Source: Sandaracinaceae bacterium
GTDB lineage: Bacteria > Myxococcota_A > Polyangia > Polyangiales > Sandaracinaceae
Reading direction: 5' to 3'
Assembly (NCBI GenBank): GCA_019637095.1
Contig: JAHBWG010000038.1
Span: 23,104 to 87,103, forward strand
Length of the DNA stretch: 64,000 nucleotides
Positions 36,700 through 45,777 of this stretch are shown one piece after another (position 1 is the stretch's first letter; each line of letters opens with the position of its first letter). The notes below the pieces were generated by a model. That model was given only the letters and a program-made list of their open reading frames with translations. It searched no databases and was not told the DNA's origin. Position numbers and translations under genes: made by a program.

Positions 36700-37518
36700 G
36701 TGGCTCGGTTTCGGCTTCGCTATCAGTCGACCGACCTCGAGATGCCGGAGGGCGAGTTCGTCGTCGGGCGCAGCTCCAGCTGCCACCTCTCGCTCGACGA
36801 CGCGCTCGTCTCGCGGCGACACGCGGTCTTCCACGTCGGCCCGGACGGCATCGACGTCGAGGACCTCGGCAGCCGCAACGGGGTCCAGGTCAACGGGGAG
36901 CAGGTCGCTGGCAGGCGCGCCCTCTCGCACCTCGACCGCGTGGTGATCGGCAGCCAGGAGCTGCTGCTCCTGCGGGCGCACGGCGCGGACCTCGAGAAGG
37001 AGCGCGGCACGCGCCCCACCCTCGCCGGGATGACGCTCGACCTGCCGGTGATCGGCGCGGTGAGCACCGCGAGCCCGGAGGAGCCGACCGCGCACCACGC
37101 GGGCTCGGTGCTCGACCGCATCGCCGACAAGGCGCTCGCCCTCGGGCGCTACGACGAGGCGGAGCGGATGCTGACCCGGCGCCTCAAGGAGATGCTCGAC
37201 GAGGCCAGGAGCGGCGCGCGCAAGCCCGCGCCGGACAAGCTCCTCGCCGCGACGCAGTACGCGCTGCTGCTCGCCGGCGGCCTGCGCAAGCCCGCGTGGA
37301 TCGACTGGATCTTCGAGATGCACGACGCCTGCGCGGCGCTCGTCGACGCCGAGGCGATCGACCGCCTCCACGAGCTCGTGCGGCAGCTGCGCTACCCCGG
37401 CGGCCCGGCGCTCCGCCGGTACATGCAGAACCTCCGCGCGCGGCAAGGGACGTTGTCGATCGCGCAGCAGTTCCAGGTCCGACGCCTCGAGGGCATCGAG
37501 CGGGTCGTCGGCGCCTGA
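36700..37518 (+). CDS. FHA-domain protein with helical C-terminal domain
   Basis: A 272-residue cytoplasmic protein. The N-terminal FHA domain (VVGRSSSCHLSLDDALVSRRHAVF, LGSRNGVQVNGEQV; about 1-90) binds phosphothreonine. A helical domain (about 120-272) carries VLDRIADKALALGRYDEAERMLTRRLKEML and a PAWIDWIFEMHDAC region. It is clearly paralogous to the convergent protein at 37530: both share the FHA and a tail with ERAL/EADRLM-type helices, a tryptophan-containing segment and a final RLxxLE. It lacks the zinc ribbon of its paralogue. Likely an adaptor for Ser/Thr kinase signalling. Confidence 0.85.
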   Translation: MARFRLRYQSTDLEMPEGEFVVGRSSSCHLSLDDALVSRRHAVFHVGPDGIDVEDLGSRNGVQVNGEQVAGRRALSHLDRVVIGSQELLLLRAHGADLEKERGTRPTLAGMTLDLPVIGAVSTASPEEPTAHHAGSVLDRIADKALALGRYDEAERMLTRRLKEMLDEARSGARKPAPDKLLAATQYALLLAGGLRKPAWIDWIFEMHDACAALVDAEAIDRLHELVRQLRYPGGPALRRYMQNLRARQGTLSIAQQFQVRRLEGIERVVGA

Positions 37519-37529
37519 TCTCCCGAGGC

Positions 37530-38402
37530 TCAGGGGCTGAGGAGCTGCTCGAGCCGCGCGAGTCGCGACAGATCGGGCGACGGCGCCGGCGGCGGCTTGG
37601 TCTTGTACCAGCTCACGTAGGTGTCGAGCACCGGCGGCACATCGGAGAGCGCCGCGAGATCGAGCTCCTCGAGGCGGTCGATCACCTCGTCCGCGAGCAT
37701 CTTGCCCTGACGGCGATGCAGCGTGAGCGCCCACGCCACCCACTCGCTGCCGCCGAGCAGGCGCGCGAGGCGCACGGCGAAGGTGGAGATCATCGAGAGG
37801 TGCTCGGCGTCGAGTCGCTCGCCCGCGGCGAGGCGGTCGTCGATCTCCTTGGCCGCGCGGCGCATGAGCCGGTCCGCCTCGGCGGCGCGGCTGGTGCTGA
37901 GCGCCCGCTCGATCACCTCGCCCAGGAGCTGGAACGTCCAGTTGCGGCGCGACTCCACCATCATGCCGCTGACCGTGTCCTCCTCTTCGAGGGCGGGCGC
38001 GCCGCAGTGCGGGCACGCGGGGCTGCCCTCGGGGTACGGCGTCCCGCACGCGTGGCACACGCGCATGTACCCGGTCGGCCGAACCGGGCGGTCCTTGCGC
38101 CTCACGACCGAGAACAAGAGCTCCTGCGTGCCGAGCCGCACGCGGTCGCCGTCCTTGAGCTCCGCCTCTCCCTCGATGCTGCGGCCGTTGATCCGCACGC
38201 CGTTGCGGGAGCCGAGGTCGACGACGGTCGCCTTGTCCTCCTTGATCGCGATCCGCGCGTGCCGGCGGCTGATGAGCGGATCCTCGATCGTGATGTGGCA
38301 ATCCGGGCTGCGGCCGAGGATCACCTCAGGTCCGACGAGGTCGAACTCCTGGAGCAGGAAACGCAGTCGAAAACGCGGCAATCGGGACTCCAGCGAGGAC
38401 AC
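37530..38402 (-). CDS. FHA-domain protein with internal zinc ribbon, paralogue of the gene at 36700
   Basis: A 290-residue protein. FHA domain: VILGRSPDCHITIEDPLISRRHARI and LGSRNGVRINGRSIEG. A four-Cys zinc ribbon, CHACGTPYPEGSPACPHCG, lies near 115-133. The helical tail (LLGEVIERALSTSRAAEADRLMRRAAKEID, WVAWALTLHRRQGKMLADEVIDRLEEL) parallels that of the convergent FHA protein. The GTG at 38402 is preceded by a TAGACT hexamer at 14 nt. The pair probably arose by inverted duplication, with gain or loss of the ribbon. A role in phosphorylation-dependent signalling is inferred from the FHA domain only. Confidence 0.85.
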   Translation of the reverse strand: MSSLESRLPRFRLRFLLQEFDLVGPEVILGRSPDCHITIEDPLISRRHARIAIKEDKATVVDLGSRNGVRINGRSIEGEAELKDGDRVRLGTQELLFSVVRRKDRPVRPTGYMRVCHACGTPYPEGSPACPHCGAPALEEEDTVSGMMVESRRNWTFQLLGEVIERALSTSRAAEADRLMRRAAKEIDDRLAAGERLDAEHLSMISTFAVRLARLLGGSEWVAWALTLHRRQGKMLADEVIDRLEELDLAALSDVPPVLDTYVSWYKTKPPPAPSPDLSRLARLEQLLSP

Positions 38403-38416
38403 CCTCGCCCCGTGAC

Positions 38417-38422
38417 AGTCTA
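38417..38422 (-). promoter_or_regulatory. -10-like TAGACT before the minus-strand FHA gene
   Basis: The minus strand reads TAGACT ending 14 nt before the GTG at 38402. Confidence 0.4.
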
Positions 38423-38492
38423 CCAGAGGTAGTGTCTTCGTGATCCGACAGATCGTGACAGCTCGTGATCGACGCGCGGCGGGCCGACCGGA

Positions 38493-39521
38493 TCAGAGAT
38501 CGGAGAGGTCGAGGCCGCCGCCGGAGGAGCCGCGACGACCGCTCGAGCCGCTCGAGCCGCTCGAGCCGCTCGCGCCGCTGCCGCCCGACGCGCCTCCGCC
38601 TTGCGCGCCACGCCCGCTCGCCGGCGCCTTCGTCGCACCGGGCGGCGCGTCCTGGCGGCGGCGGATGTTGCCGGTGATGCGGTCCGCGATGTCCGAGTTG
38701 GGGTTGCTGTCGGACGAGTCCGCGGACCCGCCCTCGGGCAGCAGCACCGCGTCGACGAGCGCGTGATCGCCCTGGCCGCTGGGCTGCTGCGTGTTCGTGC
38801 GCAGCTGCGCGAGCTGGTCGAGCGTCGCCTTGTCCTCGAACACGAGGCAGTAGAAGCCGTAGAACTGGTTGTGGTCGATCGCGCGCAGGCGCGTCGTCGC
38901 GTCCTGCCACTCGAGCCAGCGCTGGTTGGGACCGCCCTCGACGAGCCGCCCGGAGCGATCGGCCGCGGGACCGAAGCGGCCCTGCACCGCGGCCGCGAAC
39001 TGCTCGAAGGTCTGGCCCTGGAAGACGGACGCGTCGAACGCCTTGAACCACTTCCAGAGCCGGCCGCGGATGAAGAAGTAGAAGTTCTGCGAGTTACCGT
39101 CGCGCTGCGCGATCATCGACTCGCGGTTGCCGTGGGTGAACTCGCCGCGCAGGAAGCTCAGGTCCCAGCCCGTGCGCGTGCCCTCGAAGCGGACGTAGCT
39201 CTCGCGCAGCTGGCGGATCTCCTGATCCCGCTCGTTGCGGATGCGGTCCTCCTCGATCGCGCCGGGCGCCTTCGCGAGCCGCGGCCGGTAGCGCTCCTCG
39301 ATCTGGCGGCGGAAGTGGGCGTGCACCTCCTCCGGCGTCATCCCCCAGCGGAGCTGGCCGAGGGACTCGGCGATCGCGGCGCTCTGCGGCGCCGCCTGCT
39401 GGGTGGTGGCCGCGGTGCCGCCCCGGCGCCCGCGACGACCGCGCTGCGCGTCGACACCGACGGCGAGGAGCGAGAGCGCGCTGGCCAGCACGGTGATGCT
39501 GATGACCGTCTTCTTCTTCAT
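38493..39521 (-). CDS. Secreted protein of unknown function with Gly/Ser-rich tail
   Basis: A 342-residue exported protein with signal peptide MKKKTVISITVLASALSLLAVGVDA, then a Gly/Arg stretch. A folded domain (about 50-240) includes LRWGMTPEEVHAHFRRQIEERY, an early helix pattern seen in small periplasmic calcium- or substrate-binding proteins, and an aromatic-rich core (QNFYFFIRGRLWKWFKAF). The C-terminal 60 residues are Gly/Ser low complexity (GASGSSGSSGSSG) encoded by 9 bp repeats. SD sequence GGAGGGG precedes the ATG at 39521. No family is recognised. Confidence 0.7.
   Translation of the reverse strand: MKKKTVISITVLASALSLLAVGVDAQRGRRGRRGGTAATTQQAAPQSAAIAESLGQLRWGMTPEEVHAHFRRQIEERYRPRLAKAPGAIEEDRIRNERDQEIRQLRESYVRFEGTRTGWDLSFLRGEFTHGNRESMIAQRDGNSQNFYFFIRGRLWKWFKAFDASVFQGQTFEQFAAAVQGRFGPAADRSGRLVEGGPNQRWLEWQDATTRLRAIDHNQFYGFYCLVFEDKATLDQLAQLRTNTQQPSGQGDHALVDAVLLPEGGSADSSDSNPNSDIADRITGNIRRRQDAPPGATKAPASGRGAQGGGASGGSGASGSSGSSGSSGRRGSSGGGLDLSDL
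38541..38567 (-). repeat. 9 bp tandem repeat encoding Gly-Ser-Ser
   Basis: Three perfect copies of gctcgagcc (plus-strand reading) inside the Gly/Ser tail of the secreted protein gene. Confidence 0.8.
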
Positions 39522-39591
39522 CGGGGGAGCCCCTCCAGCCTCGCGGGGAGGATATCGTCCGGGCTCTCCGACGGCAAACGCGGAAGAACAT

Positions 39592-40548
39592 TCACGCGCC
39601 CGTCGCGAGCGCCGCTTCGCTCTCCCCCTCGAGGTCGAGGAACAGGAGCGTCCCGCCCGCGACCGCGGCCGGCATGAAGAGCAGGTTCACGAACGGGATG
39701 AAGAGGAACAGCCACACGCCGGTGCCGAAGCCGAACATCGGCAGGAAGTGCGTCGTCGCGAGCCCGAACCGGTAGGTGACGCTCCGGTTGCGGCGCGACG
39801 CGGGCCAGTCGATGTAGTCGATCGCGAAGTACATCGCGGTGAAGACGAACCCGAAGATCGTGTAGATGGCCGGGCCGACCACGGGGACGAGGTTCGAGAG
39901 GATGAACAGCGGGATCATCACGAGGGCGTAGAGCCCGAGCTTGAGCGCCTCGAGCCCGACGGTGCGCACGAGGTCCCGCAGGATCACCTTCAAGCTGAAC
40001 GGCGGGCCCGGTCGGCCCGTGCGTATGCGCTCGACCTCCTCGCTGAGGAAGTCGTTGAACGGCGCCGCGATCACGTTGGTGAGGAACAGCGCGACCAGCA
40101 GCCCGACGGCCCAGATCGTCAGCAGGATCACGATCGCGAACGTCGCGTGCGCCCAGTGCCCCGCCTCGTCGATCCAGTCGTGCTCGTTGGGGGCGATGCG
40201 CTTGTCGCGCGGCTTGTCCTTGCTGCGCTCCGCGTGCACGGTCTTCTGCAGCACCTCGGCGCTCGTCGGGTCGCGCCAGATCGAGCCCGCGATGCCCTCG
40301 TAGCTCGCCAGCCCGATCCACGTGACCGCGGCGAGGAACAGCGCGGTGATGAGGATGGGGAAGATCCAGAACCGGATGAGCCCCGGGTGCTGGAAGTAGA
40401 CGAACTTCATCCCCTTGAACGGGTAGGTGAGGCCGCGCCAATACCCGACCGCGACCGCCTTGCTCCCCGACAGCGCGGCGGACGCGGCGGCCTTGCTGCC
40501 GGCGGCGGCCTTGCCCGCGGCCGCCTTCGCGTCGTCGGTGATCCCCAT
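39592..40548 (-). CDS. EI24/CysZ-like membrane protein
   Basis: A 318-residue integral membrane protein of the EI24 (CysZ-like) family; some members transport sulfate, others have no known substrate. After an Ala/Lys-rich start it has YWRGLTYPFKGMKFVYFQHPGLIRFWIFPILITALFL, then hydrophobic spans near 130-160, 210-245 and 265-300. NVIAAPFNDFLSEEVE and AIDYIDWPASRRNRSVTYRFG are the conserved family segments. No cys genes are near, so sulfate transport is not supported by context. It sits between the secreted protein and the MCE-type gene on the same strand, 80 nt from the latter. Confidence 0.85.
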   Translation of the reverse strand: MGITDDAKAAAGKAAAGSKAAASAALSGSKAVAVGYWRGLTYPFKGMKFVYFQHPGLIRFWIFPILITALFLAAVTWIGLASYEGIAGSIWRDPTSAEVLQKTVHAERSKDKPRDKRIAPNEHDWIDEAGHWAHATFAIVILLTIWAVGLLVALFLTNVIAAPFNDFLSEEVERIRTGRPGPPFSLKVILRDLVRTVGLEALKLGLYALVMIPLFILSNLVPVVGPAIYTIFGFVFTAMYFAIDYIDWPASRRNRSVTYRFGLATTHFLPMFGFGTGVWLFLFIPFVNLLFMPAAVAGGTLLFLDLEGESEAALATGA

Positions 40549-40628
40549 CCTCGTCGCCTACGCCCAGTGCCCGCCGGCTATTTCGGCCCGAACCTCGCGC
40601 AGCGTCAATCCCCGCGCCCGCGGCCGCC

Positions 40629-42197
40629 TCAATTCAGGCCTCCGGCGAGCCCCCCGAGGAACGGCAGGAGCCCGATGAGGTCGCGGTCGTCGAAGCGGAG
40701 CATCGCGCCGAGGAAGAAGTCGGCGCCGTTCTGCGACGGAACGCTCGGGTCGGCGTTGAGGATGTTGTCGACGCCGCCGAGCACGTAGAGCGTGCGCACG
40801 ATCTCGTAGTTGAAGCGCACGCGCAGCGACGGGAAGGTCTGGTCGCCGAAGCGGAACAGGTCCGCGTTGATCTCGAGCCGGTCGTCGAAGAAGTGCAGGT
40901 CGACGCCGATGCCGCCCGAGCTCTCGAGGATCCCGAAGCGGAACGTGAAGAAGTGGAGGCGCTTGGCGAGCTGGAACGAGAACAGGAGCTGCTCCGACGT
41001 GGTCGCGCGCACCTCCTCGTAGAAGGGCGGATCGCCCATGCGCGGCGGGCTCGTGCGCACCTGCGTCGTCGTGAACTGCGTGCGCCCGCGCGGGTCGTCG
41101 ATGAGCTGGATGAGGAAGTAGCGGTCCTCACCGGGCGAGAGGCGGATCTCGATGTAGTTCTTGAACGCGTTCGTCAGGAACATGTACTCGGAGCGCAGCC
41201 CGATCACCGTGCGCAGGCGAGCGAAGCCGCCGATGATCGTGTTGAGGCCCTCGACCGTCTCCTCGACCTCGTCGATGAGGTGCTCGTCCGAGGTGAGCCG
41301 GCCGATCGTGCCCTCCCCCGCCGCGGTGCGCTCGGTGATCTCACCGACGTCCTCGAGCACGCGCTCGAGCTGCTGCGAGGCGCGGTTGATCGAGGCGATG
41401 GTGGGGCCGACCTCGCCGACGCCCTCGTCGAGGCCGTCGCGGTTGTGCTCGACGATCGAGCGCAGGTCGCGCGTGATCGCCTCGACGTTCGACAGGATGC
41501 GGGCGAGCTCGGGCTCGGCGTTGGTCGTGATCGAGTCGATGTTCTGGAGCGTGTGGGTGACCGCCGCCTCGTTCGCCTGGATCGTGCGGTTCACGGCCTC
41601 GAGCGCCTCCGTCAGGTTGCGCAGCGCCGACTGCATCTGCCGGCCGCCCTCCTCCGTACCGAACGTGCGCTCGACCTGCTCGGCGACCGCGCGCACGGAG
41701 CGCGCGACCGCGCCGAGGTCCGAGACCAGATCGCTCGTGTCCGAGGAGTGGATCACGTGACAGATGCGGTCTCCGTCGCCGAGCGGATCGACGTTCGGCG
41801 TGCCCGGATGCACGGTGAGGATGTACTCCCCGAGGAGCGACGCGGAGCGCCGGGACACCGTCGCGTCGGGGTAGAGCGCGACCCCGTCCTGCATCACGAT
41901 GTCCACGCGCGCGACGGTGGCGTAGAGGCCCGCGTCGACGGACGGATCCGGCGTGCAGGGCAGATCGCGCACGCGCACCGTCTCGAGCCGGATCGAGTCG
42001 ATCGTGCCGACGGGCAGGCCGGCGACCGTGACGCGGCTCTTCGTGATCAACCCGTGGGCGTTCTCGAGGTACGTGTACACGCGGTAGCCGCCGCGCGTCC
42101 CCGCGCGCTCGTCGACGAGCCGCCACACCACGAGGGCGCCCACGATGGCCGCGATGAGCAGCGCACCCACCCGGGCCGCCTTGACCTTGTTGCCCAA
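40629..42197 (-). CDS. MCE (MlaD-like) lipid-transport protein with C-terminal barrel-like domain
   Basis: A 522-residue envelope protein. An N-terminal membrane anchor (ARVGALLIAAIVGALVVWRL, about 8-27) precedes an MCE domain (VYTYLENAHGLITKSRVTVAGLPVGTIDSI, ... SASLLGEYILTVHPG). A helical needle follows (about 165-330). The last 190 residues are beta-rich with alternating aromatic patterns (YFLIQLIDD, LHFFTFRFGILESSGGIGVDLHFFDD, LRVRFNYEIVRTLYVLGGVDN) and resemble an outer-membrane barrel domain. MCE proteins carry lipids between membranes. Start TTG at 42197 because MGNKVKAARVG is the natural N-terminus. The MMPL exporter gene ends 12 nt upstream. Confidence 0.88.
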   Translation of the reverse strand: MGNKVKAARVGALLIAAIVGALVVWRLVDERAGTRGGYRVYTYLENAHGLITKSRVTVAGLPVGTIDSIRLETVRVRDLPCTPDPSVDAGLYATVARVDIVMQDGVALYPDATVSRRSASLLGEYILTVHPGTPNVDPLGDGDRICHVIHSSDTSDLVSDLGAVARSVRAVAEQVERTFGTEEGGRQMQSALRNLTEALEAVNRTIQANEAAVTHTLQNIDSITTNAEPELARILSNVEAITRDLRSIVEHNRDGLDEGVGEVGPTIASINRASQQLERVLEDVGEITERTAAGEGTIGRLTSDEHLIDEVEETVEGLNTIIGGFARLRTVIGLRSEYMFLTNAFKNYIEIRLSPGEDRYFLIQLIDDPRGRTQFTTTQVRTSPPRMGDPPFYEEVRATTSEQLLFSFQLAKRLHFFTFRFGILESSGGIGVDLHFFDDRLEINADLFRFGDQTFPSLRVRFNYEIVRTLYVLGGVDNILNADPSVPSQNGADFFLGAMLRFDDRDLIGLLPFLGGLAGGLN

Positions 42198-42209
42198 GAC
42201 GGCCCGAAT

Positions 42210-44732
42210 CTACACGCTGGCGGCCCGGGCGTCTCGCGCAGGCGCGCCGGGCCGGGCCATGAGGTGGAGCGAGGCGGGGAGCGCGAGGACCGCGACGGCG
42301 AGGCAGGTCACCTCGCTGATGGCCATCGCGGCCCCGAACGAGTTCAGCGCCTGGTTGCTGCTCGTGTAGATGGAGATGTAGCCGATGATCGTGGTGAGCG
42401 AGCAGAGGACCACGGCGCCGCCCGTGCCCTCGACCGCCGCGCGCACCGCGTCGAGCGGGCTCGCGCCGCCACGCCGCCGCTCCTCGGTGTAGCGCTGCAT
42501 CACGTTGACGCCGTAGTCCGCGCCGTTGCCGAACGTGATCGGGAACGCGACGAAGTTCAGGAAGTTCAGGTGCATGCCGAACGCGGCCATCGTGCCCGCC
42601 ATCCACACGATCCCGACGAGCAGCGTCGCGAGCGTGAGCCAGCGCGAGCGGTGATCGCGGAACGTGAACGCGAGCAACAGCACCGTCGCGAGCAGGGCGA
42701 CGCCGATCGAGCGCGGCCCGTCGTCCCAGATCTGCTGCATGAGATCGGAGAACACGACCGCCGTGCCCGCCACGGGCGGCGGCCCGTCGGCCCCCGGCGC
42801 GCGGAGCGAGCGCGCGGCCGCCGCCCAGCGCGCCGTGTAGAGGCCATCCCAACCGCTCTCCTCGGGGTGATGCTCGATCACGAAGAGCCGGCCGCGCGTT
42901 CCGTCGCGCTCGGTGAACGGGCGCGCGACGCTGCGCGGCAGGTCGTCGGGCCCGAGCGGCGCGACGCCCTCGGGCGGGATGCGCTCGTCGATCGTGCGCT
43001 GGAGCTCCTCGCTCACGTGGGGCCGGATCTCCAGCATGAGCCGGCGCAGCTCGGCGACGATCGGCAGCTTCGCGTCCTGATCCTCGGGCAGGAGGTCGTC
43101 GATCGAGGTGATCGCGCCGTAGGCGTTGGGCCACTCGCCGCGGCGCGCCTCGAGGTCGGCGCGGAACGCGAGCGCCGCCGCCCGCGTCGGCGCGAGCACC
43201 GCGAGGCCGCTCCCGCTCGACGTGTCGTCGAGGATCACGCGCGACGCGGCGAGCACCCGCTCGACCTCTCCTTCGGGATCGCGATCCGAGCGGAGGCGGC
43301 GGTAGTCGTACTCGAGCGGATCCTCGGCGATGGCGATCGCCACGAGCACGCCACAGCCGATCGTGACGAGCGCGGAGAGCGCGAGGACGGCGCGCGGCGA
43401 GCCGAGCGCGACGCGCGCGAAGATCACGCCGTAGATCCCCTTGTACCGGGCGCCGCGATCGAACACGAGCGGCCGCCAGCGCTCGAACAGCACCGTGAGC
43501 GCGGGCAAGAGCGTGTAGGCCGCGATCCAACAGAGCACCATGCCGGTGCCGCCGACGATCCCGAAGTCGCGGAAGCCCCGGTAGTCCGTCGTCATCAGCG
43601 AGCCGTACGCGACGCCGGCCGCGAGCGACGCGGCCAGCGTCCCCTTCCACGTCCCGACGTGGCTCGTGACGAGGGCCTTCTCGAGCGGCTCTCCGGCGCG
43701 GCGCGCCTCGAAGAAGCGCGCGAGCCAGATCACGTTCGGGTTGATCCCGTTGCCGACGACGATCGCGCTGAGGAACGCGCTCGAGGCGTTGAGGTAGTCG
43801 ACGGTGAGCTCCGCGACGCCGAACGTGACGAGCACCGGCGGCACCAGCGCGAGCGTCAAGAGCGGGATCGGCCGCACGCGCAGGAAGAACACCCAGATCG
43901 CCAGCATCACCAACGCGATCGTCAGCAGCGTCGCGTTACGCACCGCGGCGACCAGCGAGAGCGTCTCGTCGTGCGCCTCCATGAGCGTGCCGCCGAACGA
44001 CAGGCGCAGGTCCGGCGCGTAGCTCGCGGGGCCGAGGTCGGCCGCGGCGGCGCGGATCGCCGCGACGAGCGCCTGCGTGTCGCCGATCTCGCCGCCGCGG
44101 ATGCTCGTGTGCACGACGAACAGGAGCAGGTTCTCGCTCGGGTGCTGGAAGAACCCCTCGGGGAAGCGCTCGTGCATGTCGCCGCGCGCGCGCTCGGCGT
44201 CGCGGCGGATGCGCTCGATCGTCTCCTCGGGGTCCGGCGGCGGGTCGTCGAGATCGACGTAGAAGGGGTTGGCGCGCGCGCGCTCGTGCTCGAGGCGGGC
44301 GGCGAGCGTGTCGCGGATCGCCTCGAGGTCCTCGCGCGACGCGTAGAGGTGACCGTGCTCGTCGACGAAGCGCTCGAAGTCGGAGAGGTTCCAGTCGACG
44401 GCGGCGACCTTGAGCGCGCGCATCGCCTCGATCCGCGGGACCAGATCGCGCGTGAAGCGCCGCGCCGCTTCGATGTCGGACGGGGACTCGACGGTGACGA
44501 TCAGCGCCTGCTGGCCGCCGAAGCGCGCGCTGATCTCGTCGAAGTCGCGCACGCTCTGCGCGCTCCGCGGGAGCATCGCCGTGAAGTCGCTGTTGAGCGT
44601 GAGCCCGTCGGAGATCGGCGGCAGGCCGAGCACGAGGCCCAGGCCGATCAGCGCGAGCAGCGCGGCGACGAGCACCGTCCGCACCGGGCGCTCGAGCGAC
44701 GAGCGGGCGAGCCTCTCGAGCAGCCGATCCAT
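42210..44732 (-). CDS. MMPL/RND family lipid exporter
   Basis: An 840-residue RND-superfamily membrane protein of the MMPL/HpnN type, which exports lipids such as hopanoids or glycolipids. Two repeats each have one helix, a large periplasmic domain and about five helices. First repeat: FLSAIVVGNGINPNVIWLARFFE; second: FVAFPITFGNGADYGVNVMQRYTEE. The conserved Asp of the helix-4 GxGxDY motif is present only in the second; the first has GINPN, so proton relay is asymmetric. The start MDRLLERLARSSLERPVRTVLVAALL overlaps the flippase-like gene stop (TGATG). It lies directly before the MCE gene, which suggests a joint trans-envelope lipid path. Confidence 0.93.
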   Translation of the reverse strand: MDRLLERLARSSLERPVRTVLVAALLALIGLGLVLGLPPISDGLTLNSDFTAMLPRSAQSVRDFDEISARFGGQQALIVTVESPSDIEAARRFTRDLVPRIEAMRALKVAAVDWNLSDFERFVDEHGHLYASREDLEAIRDTLAARLEHERARANPFYVDLDDPPPDPEETIERIRRDAERARGDMHERFPEGFFQHPSENLLLFVVHTSIRGGEIGDTQALVAAIRAAAADLGPASYAPDLRLSFGGTLMEAHDETLSLVAAVRNATLLTIALVMLAIWVFFLRVRPIPLLTLALVPPVLVTFGVAELTVDYLNASSAFLSAIVVGNGINPNVIWLARFFEARRAGEPLEKALVTSHVGTWKGTLAASLAAGVAYGSLMTTDYRGFRDFGIVGGTGMVLCWIAAYTLLPALTVLFERWRPLVFDRGARYKGIYGVIFARVALGSPRAVLALSALVTIGCGVLVAIAIAEDPLEYDYRRLRSDRDPEGEVERVLAASRVILDDTSSGSGLAVLAPTRAAALAFRADLEARRGEWPNAYGAITSIDDLLPEDQDAKLPIVAELRRLMLEIRPHVSEELQRTIDERIPPEGVAPLGPDDLPRSVARPFTERDGTRGRLFVIEHHPEESGWDGLYTARWAAAARSLRAPGADGPPPVAGTAVVFSDLMQQIWDDGPRSIGVALLATVLLLAFTFRDHRSRWLTLATLLVGIVWMAGTMAAFGMHLNFLNFVAFPITFGNGADYGVNVMQRYTEERRRGGASPLDAVRAAVEGTGGAVVLCSLTTIIGYISIYTSSNQALNSFGAAMAISEVTCLAVAVLALPASLHLMARPGAPARDARAASV

Positions 44733-45751
44733 CACGCGCCGGCCGGCTGCTCCTCGGGCGCGGGCGCCGGCTTCCAGACGGCCCCGACCGCGAGGCTGAC
44801 GCCTGCCAACGAGAATTGCACGATGCGATGGAGCAGCGCGATCGCGATCATCTGCGCCGCGGCGTCGCTCAGGCCCAGCGTCGGCGCGAACGACGCGCTG
44901 AGGCGGTAGGCGGTCTCCGTGATCCCCGCCTGGTTGGGCACCATGTCGCCGAGGCCCGCGCCGACGAGGTGGATCGCCTGCGCGATCAGCGCGTTGCCCA
45001 GCGTCAGCGAGCCGCCGACCGCGACGAGGATCACGCCGTACTGGGCCGCCTGGAACACGCGGCCCGCGCCGGCCGCGGCGATCGGCCCGATCGGTGCGCG
45101 CGGCATCTCCCGCAACGACGCGTCGAACTTCGCGCCGTGGGCGGCGAGCGCCCCGACGCGCTTGCCGAGCCAGCCACCGAGGCCGCTGAAGCGCGCGCCG
45201 AAGAGGAGCACGGTGCCGATCAGCCCGGTGACCACGCCGTTGCCGAGCACGAGCAGCGCGAGCACCGAGGTCGGGCTCGAGGCCGCGGCGACCGCCACGT
45301 AACAGGGGATCGAGATGAGCGTGTTGCCGAAGAGGGTCACGCCCTGGAGCAGCGCCGCGCCCGCGGCCGCGCGCGGCCCGCCGACGTACGGCGCGAGCCC
45401 CGCCGCGCGCATCACCTCGCCGCCCGCGCGCCCGGCGGGCAACAGGATCATGATCCCGTACGCCATCAACGCGGAGCGCAGCCACACCGAGGCGGGCACC
45501 CGCTGCGCGTGGCGGCCGTACATCATGCGCAGCGAGACGACGTCCATGCCGACGAAGCCGAGCTCGCCGAGCGCCACGAACGGCAGGAACACGGCCGCCG
45601 CCGCGAGCGTGCGCCAGACGAGGGCGGGGCCCGCGTCGTAGACGAGGTAGACGACCGCGCCGACGCCCACCGCGAGCAGGAGCCAGCGCCCGATCGCCTT
45701 GAGGCGATCCCATCGGCTGCTCGGCGCTTCGTGCTCGTTCGCGTCGGTCAT
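44732..45751 (-). CDS. YbhN/AglD-type flippase-like membrane protein (LPG synthase TM domain family)
   Basis: A 339-residue multi-span membrane protein of the lysylphosphatidylglycerol-synthase TM region family, which includes predicted lipid flippases but lacks a catalytic aminoacyl domain here. Hydrophobic spans lie near 22-40, 48-68, 92-115, 135-160, 165-185, 240-262 and 290-325. ILLPAGRAGGEVMRAAGL and GLGDMVPNQAGITETAYRLSASF are conserved family segments. It lies 26 nt after the aminotransferase gene and overlaps the MMPL exporter by 1 nt, so it is placed to move a lipid-linked product made by the upstream enzymes. Confidence 0.85.
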   Translation of the reverse strand: MTDANEHEAPSSRWDRLKAIGRWLLLAVGVGAVVYLVYDAGPALVWRTLAAAAVFLPFVALGELGFVGMDVVSLRMMYGRHAQRVPASVWLRSALMAYGIMILLPAGRAGGEVMRAAGLAPYVGGPRAAAGAALLQGVTLFGNTLISIPCYVAVAAASSPTSVLALLVLGNGVVTGLIGTVLLFGARFSGLGGWLGKRVGALAAHGAKFDASLREMPRAPIGPIAAAGAGRVFQAAQYGVILVAVGGSLTLGNALIAQAIHLVGAGLGDMVPNQAGITETAYRLSASFAPTLGLSDAAAQMIAIALLHRIVQFSLAGVSLAVGAVWKPAPAPEEQPAGA

Positions 45752-45777
45752 GAGCGGGCTCCGAGCGGCGGCCTCCC

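Noticed and set aside
38541..38567. 9 bp repeats as a regulatory or CRISPR-like array
   Set aside because: They are in frame within a Gly/Ser-rich protein tail and contiguous, with no spacers.
42207..42212. TAGATT before the MCE gene as a promoter
   Set aside because: It contains the MMPL stop codon and lies inside a tightly spaced operon, so the match is likely incidental.
40893..44909. 1338-codon plus-strand frame opposite MCE and MMPL genes
   Set aside because: Arg/Glu/His-rich shadow; MCE, MMPL and flippase-like genes on the minus strand are certain.
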